From positions 1,550,001-1,614,000 of the forward strand of contig NZ_JAFBCM010000001.1 in the NCBI RefSeq assembly GCF_016907715.1: a stretch of 64,000 bases of DNA, given 5' to 3'. Positions 53,470 to 61,647 of the stretch are shown here, piece after piece. Each line of letters opens with the position of its first letter. The stretch's first letter is position 1. The notes beneath the pieces are model-generated. The model did not search any database. It worked only from the letters and a program-made list of their open reading frames with translations, and was not told the origin of the DNA. Source of the stretch: Tenggerimyces flavus (GTDB lineage Bacteria > Actinomycetota > Actinomycetes > Propionibacteriales > Actinopolymorphaceae). Both the position numbers and the translations under genes were made by a program.

Positions 53470-53691
53470 CTAGGTGAAGATCTCGTCGAGAGAATGCGCC
53501 ACTGCCGCGCGGTCGACCCAGACCCTCAACTGCTCGAGGTCGGTGGTGCCGTCGATGAGCTCGCGGATCGTGGTCGGCACCTGGATACCGCGAACGCGAA
53601 GTACGCGGAGCAAGGCATCTGCTTCCTCCAAGGCGCGACCGTGCATGACGTGGTGGCGGACGAAGGGGTCGCGATACTCGCGTAGTGCCAT
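53470..53691 (-). CDS. Candidate internal-start product: C-terminal domain of the Rpn-like protein
   Basis: Inside the Rpn-like gene, ATG at 53691 (residue 213) is preceded by GGAGGAG with ideal spacing. From here the frame encodes 73 residues starting MALREYRDPFVRHHVMHGRA. These are exactly the same first 12 residues as the two stand-alone downstream genes. Genes inside genes of this kind are known for E. coli Rpn proteins, where the short form inhibits the nuclease (recalled from the literature). Translation from this site is inferred. Confidence 0.5.
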   Translation of the reverse strand: MALREYRDPFVRHHVMHGRALEEADALLRVLRVRGIQVPTTIRELIDGTTDLEQLRVWVDRAAVAHSLDEIFT

Positions 53692-54327
53692 GAGCTCCTC
53701 CAGGTGGCGCTTGGCGGCAAGCGGAAGCGCCGTCCTCAGTACTTCATTGTACAGAGTGCTAGTGGCCTCATCGAGGCCCTGAATACTCACCATCGTCGCT
53801 GCCAGGGACTCCTCGATGTCCGGTCTCCGGGCGTGGGCATGGGCGATGGCGGCGAGGACCGCGAGCGCTGGGTGGCTGGTCGCGGTGTCGACGTCGTCGA
53901 TCACCGGAAGTCGGTCTGGCCCGACTACCACCGGTGTGAGCACCAGTCCGGGGTGGCCGAGGTCGATGGGTTTGGCGTAGCGGTTGGCCATCGCCCGGGT
54001 GGTGCACACGACAAGCAGGGTCACCGGACATTTCAGCCGAGCGCGGAGGGTGGCGATGTAGACCGGCCAGCTCCAGTGCCGGGTGTCGTCGCCGCTGAGC
54101 TGGATCTCCACGACGACGGCGAGAACGGGCTCGCCCGACTGCTCGAGGACGACGACGGTGTCCGCGCGGTACTCCTTCGGCTGCCACTCGCTCAGGTTGG
54201 TGGAGCCGAGGGTGGCTCGTTCGAACGGGGGAACGGGCACGCCGACGACGTGTTCGAGCAGCTCGGGCGCCAGGGCGGGGCTGTGCTGAAACAGGTCGAT
54301 CAGACCCTCGTGGCGGGCGGACGGCAT
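53470..54327 (-). CDS. Rpn/PD-(D/E)XK-like nuclease-fold protein
   Basis: A 285-residue protein. The N-terminal half is a PD-(D/E)XK-type core. YRADTVVVLEQSGEPVLAVVVEIQLSGDD gives the D-x(n)-E-x-Q pattern (described in pieces), and WSWPVYIATLRARLKCPVTLLVV is the following helix-strand. The middle is helical. The last 73 residues (from MALREYRDPF) form a separate domain repeated twice downstream. Relatives are common, poorly characterised actinobacterial proteins. Rpn proteins are DNA endonucleases linked to recombination and phage defence. The ATG lies five bases after the stop of the HEAT-repeat gene, so the genes are coupled. Confidence 0.7.
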   Translation of the reverse strand: MPSARHEGLIDLFQHSPALAPELLEHVVGVPVPPFERATLGSTNLSEWQPKEYRADTVVVLEQSGEPVLAVVVEIQLSGDDTRHWSWPVYIATLRARLKCPVTLLVVCTTRAMANRYAKPIDLGHPGLVLTPVVVGPDRLPVIDDVDTATSHPALAVLAAIAHAHARRPDIEESLAATMVSIQGLDEATSTLYNEVLRTALPLAAKRHLEELMALREYRDPFVRHHVMHGRALEEADALLRVLRVRGIQVPTTIRELIDGTTDLEQLRVWVDRAAVAHSLDEIFT

Positions 54328-54332
54328 TGGGC

Positions 54333-57300
54333 TTAGGAGCTTGCGGTGGCGATGTCGAGGGTGGCTTCGCGGACGTCGGGGTGGGGGTGGGCGCGGAGGG
54401 CGACGAGGCGGGCGCGCCACTCGGCGGGCCAGTGCAGGCGGTGGCCGGCGGCGTGGGTGAGGTGGAGGGCGAGCAGGCCGCCGGCCAGGTCGACGCGGGC
54501 CGCCAGCTGGTCGATCGCGGGCTCAAGATCGGCGGGGTGCCAGTGTGCCTGGTTGCGATGCAAGCCGTCCGGAACGAGTCCCGCCAGCCGCACCGCCGCG
54601 GCGGGGCGGTCGGCGACGAGGCCCGCGAGCTCGGTCAACGCGGGCGCGGGGGAGGACCAGGGCACGGCGGCCACGAGCAGCGCGATCCGCCGCTGCAGCA
54701 GGAACGGGGCGTCGGCCAACGCGGAAGCCGCGGCCAGCAAGGCCGTGCGCAGGTTGGACCAGATCGCGGAGCGGACCAGGTCGTCGACCAGCTTGCCGAG
54801 CCGGCGCAGTGCGGGGCGGTCGCGCTCGGCGCCCGCGTCCGGTGTCCCCGGGTCGGCCGCGAGCAGGTCGCGGATCGTCGCCGGCAGCTCCGGCGAGTCC
54901 GGAACGACGAGCAGGCACGACACCAGGCTGCTGCACGCCGCCTGCCAGACGGTCCACGGACGATCCAGGTCGACCAGCGCGGCACGACACAGCGCCGGCG
55001 CCGAGGGCAGCTGCCGCACCCAGTGCCCGAGCGCGTGGAAGCCGAGCTGTGCGACGTCTCGTTCTGGATGCTGCGACACCGCCGCGATCAGTCCCGCGAA
55101 CCGGACGCGGTGCCGCTCGGCGACGTCGTACGGACGCACGCCGGCGAGCGTCGTCGCCGCCGCGGTCGGACCCGCTGCCGCTTCGTCGAGCAGCGGCCAG
55201 GCGGCCGAATCGTCAAGCAGGCGGCGCGAAACGACGCTGGTGATCGCGGCTTGTACGTCGCGGTGCGCGGACGGCCACGCCTCGGCGAGGATCGCCATCG
55301 CGCCCGGCGGCCGGTGCTCGCCGAGCAGTCGCGCCGCCTCCTTGCGCGAGGTGATCTTCACGCCGTCACCGACGAGCAGCGGCCGCAGCATGCCCGCCAG
55401 TTGGCTCGGCGGCACGTACCGCGCGGCTCTCGTCGCTGCGTACGTCGCCACCCGGGCGAGGTCGTCGCCGGCGAACTGGAGCAGCTCGGGCAGCAGCTCC
55501 GCCGGCTGGTCGACCCAGGCGAGCGAACCGAGCGCCGCCTCGGCGATCGGCACCTCCGCGGACTCGAGGAACGGGCGGACGGCCGCCAGTCCGATCATCG
55601 GCAGCCGGCCGATCATCCCGACCGCGGCGGACCGCGTCCACACGGGCAGCTCGGAGTCGCGCGCGACCACGTCGAGCAGGTCGCGGTACGCCACGTGCTG
55701 CCGCGGCAGCCACCGCCGCAGCGCGGAAGGCCGGACGTACCAGGCCGGATGGTTCTGGCTGAACCGCAGCGTCTGGTCCGGGTCGGCGAGGATCGGGTCG
55801 AGCAGGTCGGTCCGCCGCTCGGTCACGACCGCCCAGATCGCACCCCATCGGGCTCGCTGGAGATCCTCGGTCAGCAGTTGCTCGGTGCGCTCGCCACGCT
55901 TGGCCGGATCCCTCAGCCACAACGAGATTCCGCTCTGTGCGATGCCGTCGTACTCCGACCGCGCCGCGCGAGCGAGCAGGTCCTGCAGGTGGTCGATGGC
56001 GTACGCGCGCTTGCCGAACGCCCACGCCGCCTGGAACGCCAAGCCCCATTGGTCGCGCGCCGCGTACGCGTCGAGCAGCCCGCGCAACCGCGCGTAGACC
56101 TCGCGCTCGCGTCCCCGCGGCAGCCCGTCGCAGAGCCCGCTGAGCGAGACGACGCCGGACTGCCCGGCGATCCGCTCGTGCGCCTGGATGCCCCACTCCA
56201 GCAGGGCATTGTCACCGCGAAGCGCACCCTGCCGGACAGCACTCTCGGCGAGCGACGTCAGCGCGTGCCGGGTCCCCCACGAGCAGTCGCGGGCGTTGAG
56301 CGCGTCGGTGAGCAGCACCTCCCATGCGGGCACCTGGTCGCCGGCGAGCAGCGACGGCGGCAGCTCGGCTACGCCTTGCAACGCGGCTTGCCGAACGGGG
56401 TCCTGGTCGTTGCGCAGCCGCGCCAGCCACTCCGCCGTCTGGCGTACGACGGCAACCGATCGGGACCTCCCGGTCGCGGTGAGGATCGCGCGGTAGACGG
56501 CGGCCCGCTCGCCCGCGTCCGCGCGCCGAACCTCCTGCTGCAGAACGGTAAACGCCTCGTCGAACGCCAGTTGTGCGGTCACTCGCCAGGTCGCGGCCGT
56601 CGACTCGCGCACCGCCGGTACGCCCAACATCCGCTGCGCATGGCGATGACGGACGTCGTGCGGCAACGCGTCGAGCACGCCCTCGTCGATCACCGTCTGG
56701 CTGAGGTCGAGCGAACGGGTGACCAGCCCGAACACCGCCGCCCGGCGCAACGGCGGCAACGCCTCGAGCACGCCTTGCACCGAGCGCGGGTTGGCCCAGA
56801 CGATCCGCCCGATCGTGGCGACCTGCTCGTCGGTCAGCACGCGGAGCCGCCGCAGCAGGCTCGGCCGCAGGGCGTGCGCTCGGACGGCGTCGGCTCGTTC
56901 CGGCGTGGTCAGCAACCGGAGCAGCAGCGTGCCCTCGGGATCCAGGCCGGCGAACCGTCCCAGCCCGTCCGCGATCGCCGGCGGCAGCGCATGCCTCGGC
57001 AGGCCTTGCTCGATGGCTCGCCAGGCGCGCTCGGGCTGGTGTTCGGCCGCGGCGACGACACCCGCGCCGGCGGTCGACCACCAGTACGCGCGGGTCTGGT
57101 CGTCGCCGAGTTTGGGCAGGACGGACTCGGCGTAGGTGAGCAGGAGCTCGGCGTGCCTCGCGCCGAGGCGGGACCAGTCGCCGACGCCGAGCAGATGGTC
57201 GAGGTCGGGCAGCAGCCGGGCGATCGTGGCGGAGTCGCAGGCGGTGAACAGGCCGACCGCCTCGTCGTCGCCCCACTGCGCGCGGGCGACGTCGAGCAGC

Positions 57301-57677
57301 ATGCTGGCGAGCGTGCCGCGGCGGGATCGGCGGACCACCCGGGCGAGCCACTTACGCCGCCAGGCGGGCGCGTCGGCGTACCCGCGGGCGAGCGCTTCGT
57401 CCGACACCGCCGGCAGGTTTGCCGCGACCGAGATCGCCCGCCGCTGGACGGCCGGCGCGGGATCGTCCAGCGCGCGTTCGAGGTAGGCGGCGTCCCCGGC
57501 CGCCTCCGCCACCACCAGCCCGACCTGCCGCGCGGCGAGGTCGCCCGCGGCCAGCTCGTCGAGAAGCTCACGCAGCTCGGGACTTCCGAGCAGCCGCCGT
57601 GCCTCGACCGCGATCCGGTGCGTGCGTTGCGGAGACGGCAACGCGTCCACGGCGGCGGCGAGGTCGGCGGCATGCAT
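54333..57677 (-). CDS. Large HEAT-repeat protein (1114 residues)
   Basis: A cytoplasmic, almost entirely alpha-helical protein with no signal peptide or transmembrane helix. It consists of many HEAT-like helix pairs from end to end, for example DLAARQVGLVVAEAAGDAAYL, AVQRRAISVAANLPAVSDEAL, IAEAALGSLAWVDQPAELL and ARVATYAATRAARY. No catalytic motif is apparent. HEAT solenoids serve as scaffolds and as sensors in several defence and repair systems. It is the first gene of an operon with the Rpn-like gene and its two mini-paralogues. Confidence 0.75.
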   Translation of the reverse strand: MHAADLAAAVDALPSPQRTHRIAVEARRLLGSPELRELLDELAAGDLAARQVGLVVAEAAGDAAYLERALDDPAPAVQRRAISVAANLPAVSDEALARGYADAPAWRRKWLARVVRRSRRGTLASMLLDVARAQWGDDEAVGLFTACDSATIARLLPDLDHLLGVGDWSRLGARHAELLLTYAESVLPKLGDDQTRAYWWSTAGAGVVAAAEHQPERAWRAIEQGLPRHALPPAIADGLGRFAGLDPEGTLLLRLLTTPERADAVRAHALRPSLLRRLRVLTDEQVATIGRIVWANPRSVQGVLEALPPLRRAAVFGLVTRSLDLSQTVIDEGVLDALPHDVRHRHAQRMLGVPAVRESTAATWRVTAQLAFDEAFTVLQQEVRRADAGERAAVYRAILTATGRSRSVAVVRQTAEWLARLRNDQDPVRQAALQGVAELPPSLLAGDQVPAWEVLLTDALNARDCSWGTRHALTSLAESAVRQGALRGDNALLEWGIQAHERIAGQSGVVSLSGLCDGLPRGREREVYARLRGLLDAYAARDQWGLAFQAAWAFGKRAYAIDHLQDLLARAARSEYDGIAQSGISLWLRDPAKRGERTEQLLTEDLQRARWGAIWAVVTERRTDLLDPILADPDQTLRFSQNHPAWYVRPSALRRWLPRQHVAYRDLLDVVARDSELPVWTRSAAVGMIGRLPMIGLAAVRPFLESAEVPIAEAALGSLAWVDQPAELLPELLQFAGDDLARVATYAATRAARYVPPSQLAGMLRPLLVGDGVKITSRKEAARLLGEHRPPGAMAILAEAWPSAHRDVQAAITSVVSRRLLDDSAAWPLLDEAAAGPTAAATTLAGVRPYDVAERHRVRFAGLIAAVSQHPERDVAQLGFHALGHWVRQLPSAPALCRAALVDLDRPWTVWQAACSSLVSCLLVVPDSPELPATIRDLLAADPGTPDAGAERDRPALRRLGKLVDDLVRSAIWSNLRTALLAAASALADAPFLLQRRIALLVAAVPWSSPAPALTELAGLVADRPAAAVRLAGLVPDGLHRNQAHWHPADLEPAIDQLAARVDLAGGLLALHLTHAAGHRLHWPAEWRARLVALRAHPHPDVREATLDIATASS

Positions 57678-57688
57678 CGGAAGGTCCC

Positions 57689-58966
57689 TTACAGCTCGGT
57701 CGGATCGACGGCGGCGGCCATGGCGGCCATCCCGGCGTCGTTCGGGTGGAGGTGGTCGCCGCCGTCGTACGCCGGCAGGATCTGGTCCGGGTTGGCGGGG
57801 TCGCGAGTGGCCTGGTCGAGGTCGACGACCGCGTCGTACGCGCCGCTCGTTCGGATCCAGGCGTTGAGCGCGTCGCGGACGGCCTCGCCGCGCTCGGTGA
57901 AGAACGCGGAGCCGCCGTACGGCATCACGGTCGCGCCGATCGCCTTGACACCGCGCTTGTGCGCCTGCCGGATCAGCTCGCGATGCCCGGCGATCAGCTG
58001 GTCGGCCGTCACCGCGACGGGCGGGTCGAAGCAGGGGAAGCCGCCCGCGTCCGGCGCATGGATGTCGTTGATGCCCTCGAGCACGATGACCGCGCCCACG
58101 TTCGGCTCGTCGATGGCGTCGCGGAAGAACCGGTGGGTGGCTCGTTCGCCGAAGCAGGTCGAGTCGTTGAGCACCCGGTTGCCGCCGATGCCCGCGTTGA
58201 GTACGCCGCGCGGCTTGCCGGCCGCGACGAGCCGCTCGGCGAGCTCGTCGGGGTAGCGGTTGTTCGCCTCCGGGGTGGAGACCGCGCCGTCGGTGATCGA
58301 GTCGCCGAACGCCACGACGACCTGCCGTCGGGGCAGCAGGCCGCGAACGTCGATGCCGACGAGGTAGAACCAGCTCGGCGAGGTCTCGGTGAACGCGGAG
58401 CCCGCCGTGTCGCGGGTGTGGTCGCCGGTGGTGCGGTAGCTGGTCGTACTGGAGAACGCGTGGTGGGTCGCGGGCCCGGTCGGCCGCTTGAAGTAGAGCG
58501 TGACCGTGAGCTTGTCGAGCGCCTCGACGCGGAGCCAGGCGGGGTCGCTCGCGAGCTCACCACCCTTGCCGATGACGGCCTTGTGGCGGCCGTGGAACGT
58601 CAGCTTCCGCACCGTGCCCGGCTTGATCGCCGCCCCGCTGGCGGACTTGGCGATGGTGGCCGAGGTGAGCTCCAGCGGCGCGGTGCCGTACGCGTTGGAC
58701 AGCCGGATCCGCACGCTCGGGCCACCCGCGCTCACCCGGACGACCTGGCGGACCGAGTGGTCGTCGAAGCCAGCTGTCGACCAGCTCGGGCCGAACACCT
58801 CGGTCGGCTCGTGTGGCGAGGCCGCCCAGGTGCCGGACCAGCCACCGGACCGGCCGCTATGGATGGTCGTCGGCGCCGCCTGCGCGGGGCCGGCCATCGC
58901 GCCGACGAGCAGCGCGCTGGCCGCCAGTGCGACCGCGCCGCGGCGGATCGAGGACCGAACGTTCAT
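57689..58966 (-). CDS. Secreted SGNH/GDSL hydrolase
   Basis: A 425-residue exported esterase. A signal peptide (IRRGAVALAASALLVGAMAG, cleavage near AQAAP) is followed by a jelly-roll-like N-domain (about residues 40-210). The SGNH core comes next: block I VVVAFGDSITDGAV with the nucleophile Ser, block II GIGGNRVL, block III VIVLEGINDIHA and block V DGGDHLHPNDAG with the Asp-His pair. Substrates are probably acetylated polysaccharides or lipids. GGGAGGAA precedes the ATG at 58966. It ends 11 bases before the HEAT-repeat gene start and could be read into it. Confidence 0.85.
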   Translation of the reverse strand: MNVRSSIRRGAVALAASALLVGAMAGPAQAAPTTIHSGRSGGWSGTWAASPHEPTEVFGPSWSTAGFDDHSVRQVVRVSAGGPSVRIRLSNAYGTAPLELTSATIAKSASGAAIKPGTVRKLTFHGRHKAVIGKGGELASDPAWLRVEALDKLTVTLYFKRPTGPATHHAFSSTTSYRTTGDHTRDTAGSAFTETSPSWFYLVGIDVRGLLPRRQVVVAFGDSITDGAVSTPEANNRYPDELAERLVAAGKPRGVLNAGIGGNRVLNDSTCFGERATHRFFRDAIDEPNVGAVIVLEGINDIHAPDAGGFPCFDPPVAVTADQLIAGHRELIRQAHKRGVKAIGATVMPYGGSAFFTERGEAVRDALNAWIRTSGAYDAVVDLDQATRDPANPDQILPAYDGGDHLHPNDAGMAAMAAAVDPTEL

Positions 58967-59032
58967 GTCATTTCCTCCCAGGTGTGGACGGGTTCGATCC
59001 AACCACTGGGAGCCGACAAAGGGGATGTCCGA

Positions 59033-59416
59033 TCAGTGCTTGTGTGGATAAACCGATCTCGGGCCGAGGACGTCCGCGCCGAGCTCGGTGACACGGCGCT
59101 GGAGCTCGCGGTCGGCGGTGACGACCAGGACGCGGCCGCCGCCTTCGTACGCGCCGATCAGCTCGACGATCGTGTCGTCGGCGGTCTCCATCGACTTGAC
59201 CACCTCGACGCCGGGGACGCTTTCGACGCGGTTCGCCTTGCCCTCGACGACGAGCTTGATCTCGAGCGGTTCGCCGTCAGCGAACTCCGGGGGCTCGGAG
59301 GTCAGCGCGACGAGTGCCTTCCGGACCCGTTCCGCCGCGGCGACCCGGTCGTGCCACCACCCGTCGGGTACCGATCCCATGACATTGGCTGCGTCGACGA
59401 AGAGCTGAGTGACCAT
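59033..59416 (-). CDS. NYN-domain ribonuclease-like protein
   Basis: A 127-residue PIN-like/NYN protein. Conserved acidic residues lie in QLFVDAANVMGSVPDGWW, SMETADDTIVELI and VLVVTADRELQRRV, and GADVLGPRSVY closes the fold. NYN proteins are Mg2+-dependent ribonucleases, sometimes acting in RNA turnover or as toxins. No antitoxin-like gene is adjacent. It lies upstream of, and co-directional with, the SGNH hydrolase. Confidence 0.78.
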   Translation of the reverse strand: MVTQLFVDAANVMGSVPDGWWHDRVAAAERVRKALVALTSEPPEFADGEPLEIKLVVEGKANRVESVPGVEVVKSMETADDTIVELIGAYEGGGRVLVVTADRELQRRVTELGADVLGPRSVYPHKH

Positions 59417-59835
59417 GGGTCATCCCACCACGTCCGCCGAGTCCTGTGCGCGAATCGCTCCCTCCAGGGGCCGATCCGGGAACGATCTTGGCCGTCCACA
59501 CCTGTGCACGAATCGGTGGATGGAGCGGTGGAAAACCGCCTGGAGGTGGGGACAGATCCCTAACTTCTGTGGACATCTCGCGACACGCGAAAGAATTCGA
59601 GAAGAAGCACCGACAAACCCTTGCGTGTCGTCTTGCGGAGGGCTAGAAATCTCTCACGTCGCCAGCAACTGGAGGCCACGAATCGGAGGCTTCGGCCGAA
59701 GATTCACACCGAGACTTCCGGGCAACCGGGCAGGATCGGCAGCGGCCATCAGGAACGCAGCGGCAGGGTTTCCATCGCGGAACTCGCGGCGCACCCGAGC
59801 GATCGGGAGTGCGGTGAGGGAGGCCGGAAACCGGT

Positions 59836-59868
59836 GAGGGCCCTCCATCTCATACATGGAGGGCCCTC
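59836..59868. terminator. Strong hairpin, possible bidirectional terminator
   Basis: GAGGGCCCTCCAT and ATGGAGGGCCCTC are perfect 13-base arms around CTCATAC. ACCGG on the left and CCGGT on the right add an outer partial stem. No T-tract follows, as is usual for actinobacterial terminators. Confidence 0.5.
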
Positions 59869-59959
59869 GTCTGTTACCGGTGCTCGTGTTGCTCATGCTT
59901 GGTGCGGCCTTGCTCACTGTCAGTATGCCCGATAGTCCTGGGTTGGCACCGACATGACA

Positions 59960-59997
59960 CGCCCGCGGCGAGCGCTCAAGCGCTCAAGCCGCGGGCG
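59960..59997. repeat. GC-rich hairpin with internal direct repeat
   Basis: CGCCCGCGGC (59960-59969) pairs with GCCGCGGGCG (59988-59997). The loop holds the direct repeat GCGCTCAA twice. It may be a terminator or part of a structured RNA. Confidence 0.5.
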
Positions 59998-60028
59998 GGC
60001 TCGCAAGAAGAACGAGGCCCCAACGACC

Positions 60029-60087
60029 TGAAGCAGGATCCCGAAACGCCGCTTCCCCTCCCAGTGGCGTGGCGGGATCCTGCTTCA
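60029..60087. repeat. Two-step hairpin
   Basis: TGAAGCAGGATCCCG (60029-60043) pairs perfectly with CGGGATCCTGCTTCA (60073-60087). After a two-base internal loop, ACGCC pairs with GGCGT, leaving a pyrimidine-rich 15-base loop. The structure is strong for a non-coding position and lies 30 bases after the previous hairpin. Confidence 0.6.
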
Positions 60088-60550
60088 CCCTGATCTGGTC
60101 GCCGGCCTCAACCCAGAAAACGGAGCACCTCGCATCGGGGTTAACACCTCCAAGAAACTGTCCGTATACATACAGAAATGTCCACTTCGACCAGCGGCAA
60201 TACCACCGGACTGGTCGAACGAGGCGCACCCCGGGCCGCGAGCCGAGCCGGAATTCTCGACCGGATTAGGTTGATTCGGCTTCGTCCGGCGCTTGGCCAA
60301 GCGATGATGGACCCCGTCGCCCGCGGGCGATGAGTTGCCCTTCCTCGAGGTCCCCTCCCGGTCCGACGCGCTCGGCCTGTTCCTCGGGGAAGGTCACTAG
60401 CCACACATCGTTTCAGCGGGACGGTGAATCTCTCGCCATCCCCCAACCGATCGAGGGTGAGCACCGCATGCGTGACAGCGATTCGGCCAGGCCGGCACGT
60501 TGGCCGGGTCGTGTCGGGGCGACGCGTCGTGCTACGTGCAAGGAGCACCC

Positions 60551-61252
60551 ATGTCGATGACGGCACCGCGTACCGGCCCTGCCGCTGGCAGCCCGGACGA
60601 TCCCGACCGACCACTTCGTGAGTACGAGGTCGAGGAGCTCGCCGCGGCTGCTGCCGCCGGGTCGCTCGACGCGCTGGGCCTGTTGTACGAGCGGTACGCC
60701 GACCTGAGCTACCGGTTCATCGTGGTGCGCGTGCAGGATCAGGCGCTCGCCGAGGACATCGCCAGCGAGCTGTGGATGAAGGTCGCGCGCGCGATCGGCG
60801 CGTACCAGACCGCTGGCAAGGGGTTCCCGGCGTGGCTGCTCACGATCGCGAGCCGCCTGATCATCGACCACTTCCGGAAACCCGTTCGCAAACGCGAGAT
60901 GCCGACCGCGGACATGCTCGCGCTCGACACCGCCGCCGTGGGGGACAGCCCCGAGGAGGCCGCGCTCCGGTCCGAGACCGCCGCGGCGGTCGCCGGCGCG
61001 CTGGAGAAGCTGCCGGCTCGGCAGCGCGAATGCCTCGTGCTCCGGTTCTTCGTGGGGCTCTCCATCGCCGAGACCGCGCAGGCCATGAACCGTACGGAAG
61101 GCTCGGTCAAGGTGCTGCAGCACCGTTCGCTCCGCAAACTCGCCACCGTGCTCCCGCCAGGTGTGGGCGGGGCTAACCGAACCAAGGACCGCGACGTTCC
61201 CTCAGTACGGAGAACGTCCCAGCTCCCTGGGGCGGGAGGTGAGGACAAGTGA
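60551..61252 (+). CDS. ECF RNA polymerase sigma factor
   Basis: A 233-residue sigma factor. Region 2 is ALGLLYERYADLSYRFIVVR, ALAEDIASELWMKVARAIG, GFPAWLLTIASRLIIDHFRK in order. Region 4 is LPARQRECLVLRFFVGLSIAETAQAMNRTEGSVKVLQHRSLRKLA. A short extra C-terminal tail follows. AGGAG precedes the ATG at 60551, and a second ATG lies two codons later. The stop overlaps the next gene's GTG start by four bases. The two following genes are the likely regulatory partners, as ECF operons usually carry their anti-sigma factor. Confidence 0.88.
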   Translation: MSMTAPRTGPAAGSPDDPDRPLREYEVEELAAAAAAGSLDALGLLYERYADLSYRFIVVRVQDQALAEDIASELWMKVARAIGAYQTAGKGFPAWLLTIASRLIIDHFRKPVRKREMPTADMLALDTAAVGDSPEEAALRSETAAAVAGALEKLPARQRECLVLRFFVGLSIAETAQAMNRTEGSVKVLQHRSLRKLATVLPPGVGGANRTKDRDVPSVRRTSQLPGAGGEDK

Positions 61253-61647
61253 AGCGGCACCCACGCGGCGGACCCGAGCAGCTTGCGCAGGCGCTCGACG
61301 ACCCGAACGTTCCGGTCGACGACCCCGCGCTCGAGGCAGCGATCCGGGCGGCAGATGCTTTGACGCCAGGCGTGGCGCCGCGCGAGTCCTGGCGTGCTGC
61401 GGTCAAGGACCGCATGCTCCGGGAGGCGAAGCGTGCTGGATCCGCCCCGCGTGAAGGTGCGGGCACGCGAGACGGTTCCAGCGGCTCGTCCATCCACAGC
61501 GTCGAGGTCGAGACGACCAGCGACGCGCACATCGTCCTTGCCGACGTCGAGGAGATCGACGAGGCGCGGGCGCGTGAGGTGGCGGCCAAGCTCGAGCGGA
61601 TCGCCAGGGCGTTCGCGCCGGAGGGGCAGGGCCGGGGTCAGCAATGA
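61249..61647 (+). CDS. Putative anti-sigma or accessory protein of the ECF operon
   Basis: A 132-residue soluble protein of unknown family. It has an N-terminal helix-rich half (GGPEQLAQALDDPNVPVDDP, LEAAIRAADALTPGVAPRESWRAAVKDRML), a Gly/Ser linker (GAGTRDGSSGSSIHS), and a C-terminal strand-helix end (AHIVLADVEEIDEARAREVAAKLERIARAF). It lacks the HxxxCxxC motif of zinc anti-sigma factors and has no transmembrane helix. Four-base overlaps on both sides place it in the middle of a coupled three-gene operon. Confidence 0.6.
   Translation: MKRHPRGGPEQLAQALDDPNVPVDDPALEAAIRAADALTPGVAPRESWRAAVKDRMLREAKRAGSAPREGAGTRDGSSGSSIHSVEVETTSDAHIVLADVEEIDEARAREVAAKLERIARAFAPEGQGRGQQ

Larger units (their letters stand above)
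59417..60550. other. 1.1-kb intergenic region with three strong hairpins
   Basis: No convincing protein gene was found. Frames of 64-104 codons here have no Shine-Dalgarno and run through the hairpins. Three inverted repeats stand out (59836-59868, 59960-59997 and 60029-60087), all described separately. The 3' part (60300-60550) is the upstream region of the ECF sigma operon. A small RNA cannot be excluded. Confidence 0.5.

Noticed and set aside
54327-58256. 1309-codon open frame on the plus strand
   Set aside because: Opposite to the HEAT-repeat gene, which has regular helical repeats. The plus frame is low-complexity Arg/Gly/Gln typical of high-GC antisense.
59654-59917. 87-codon frame on the minus strand
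   Set aside because: It crosses the strong hairpin at 59836-59868 and has no ribosome-binding site or homologous pattern.
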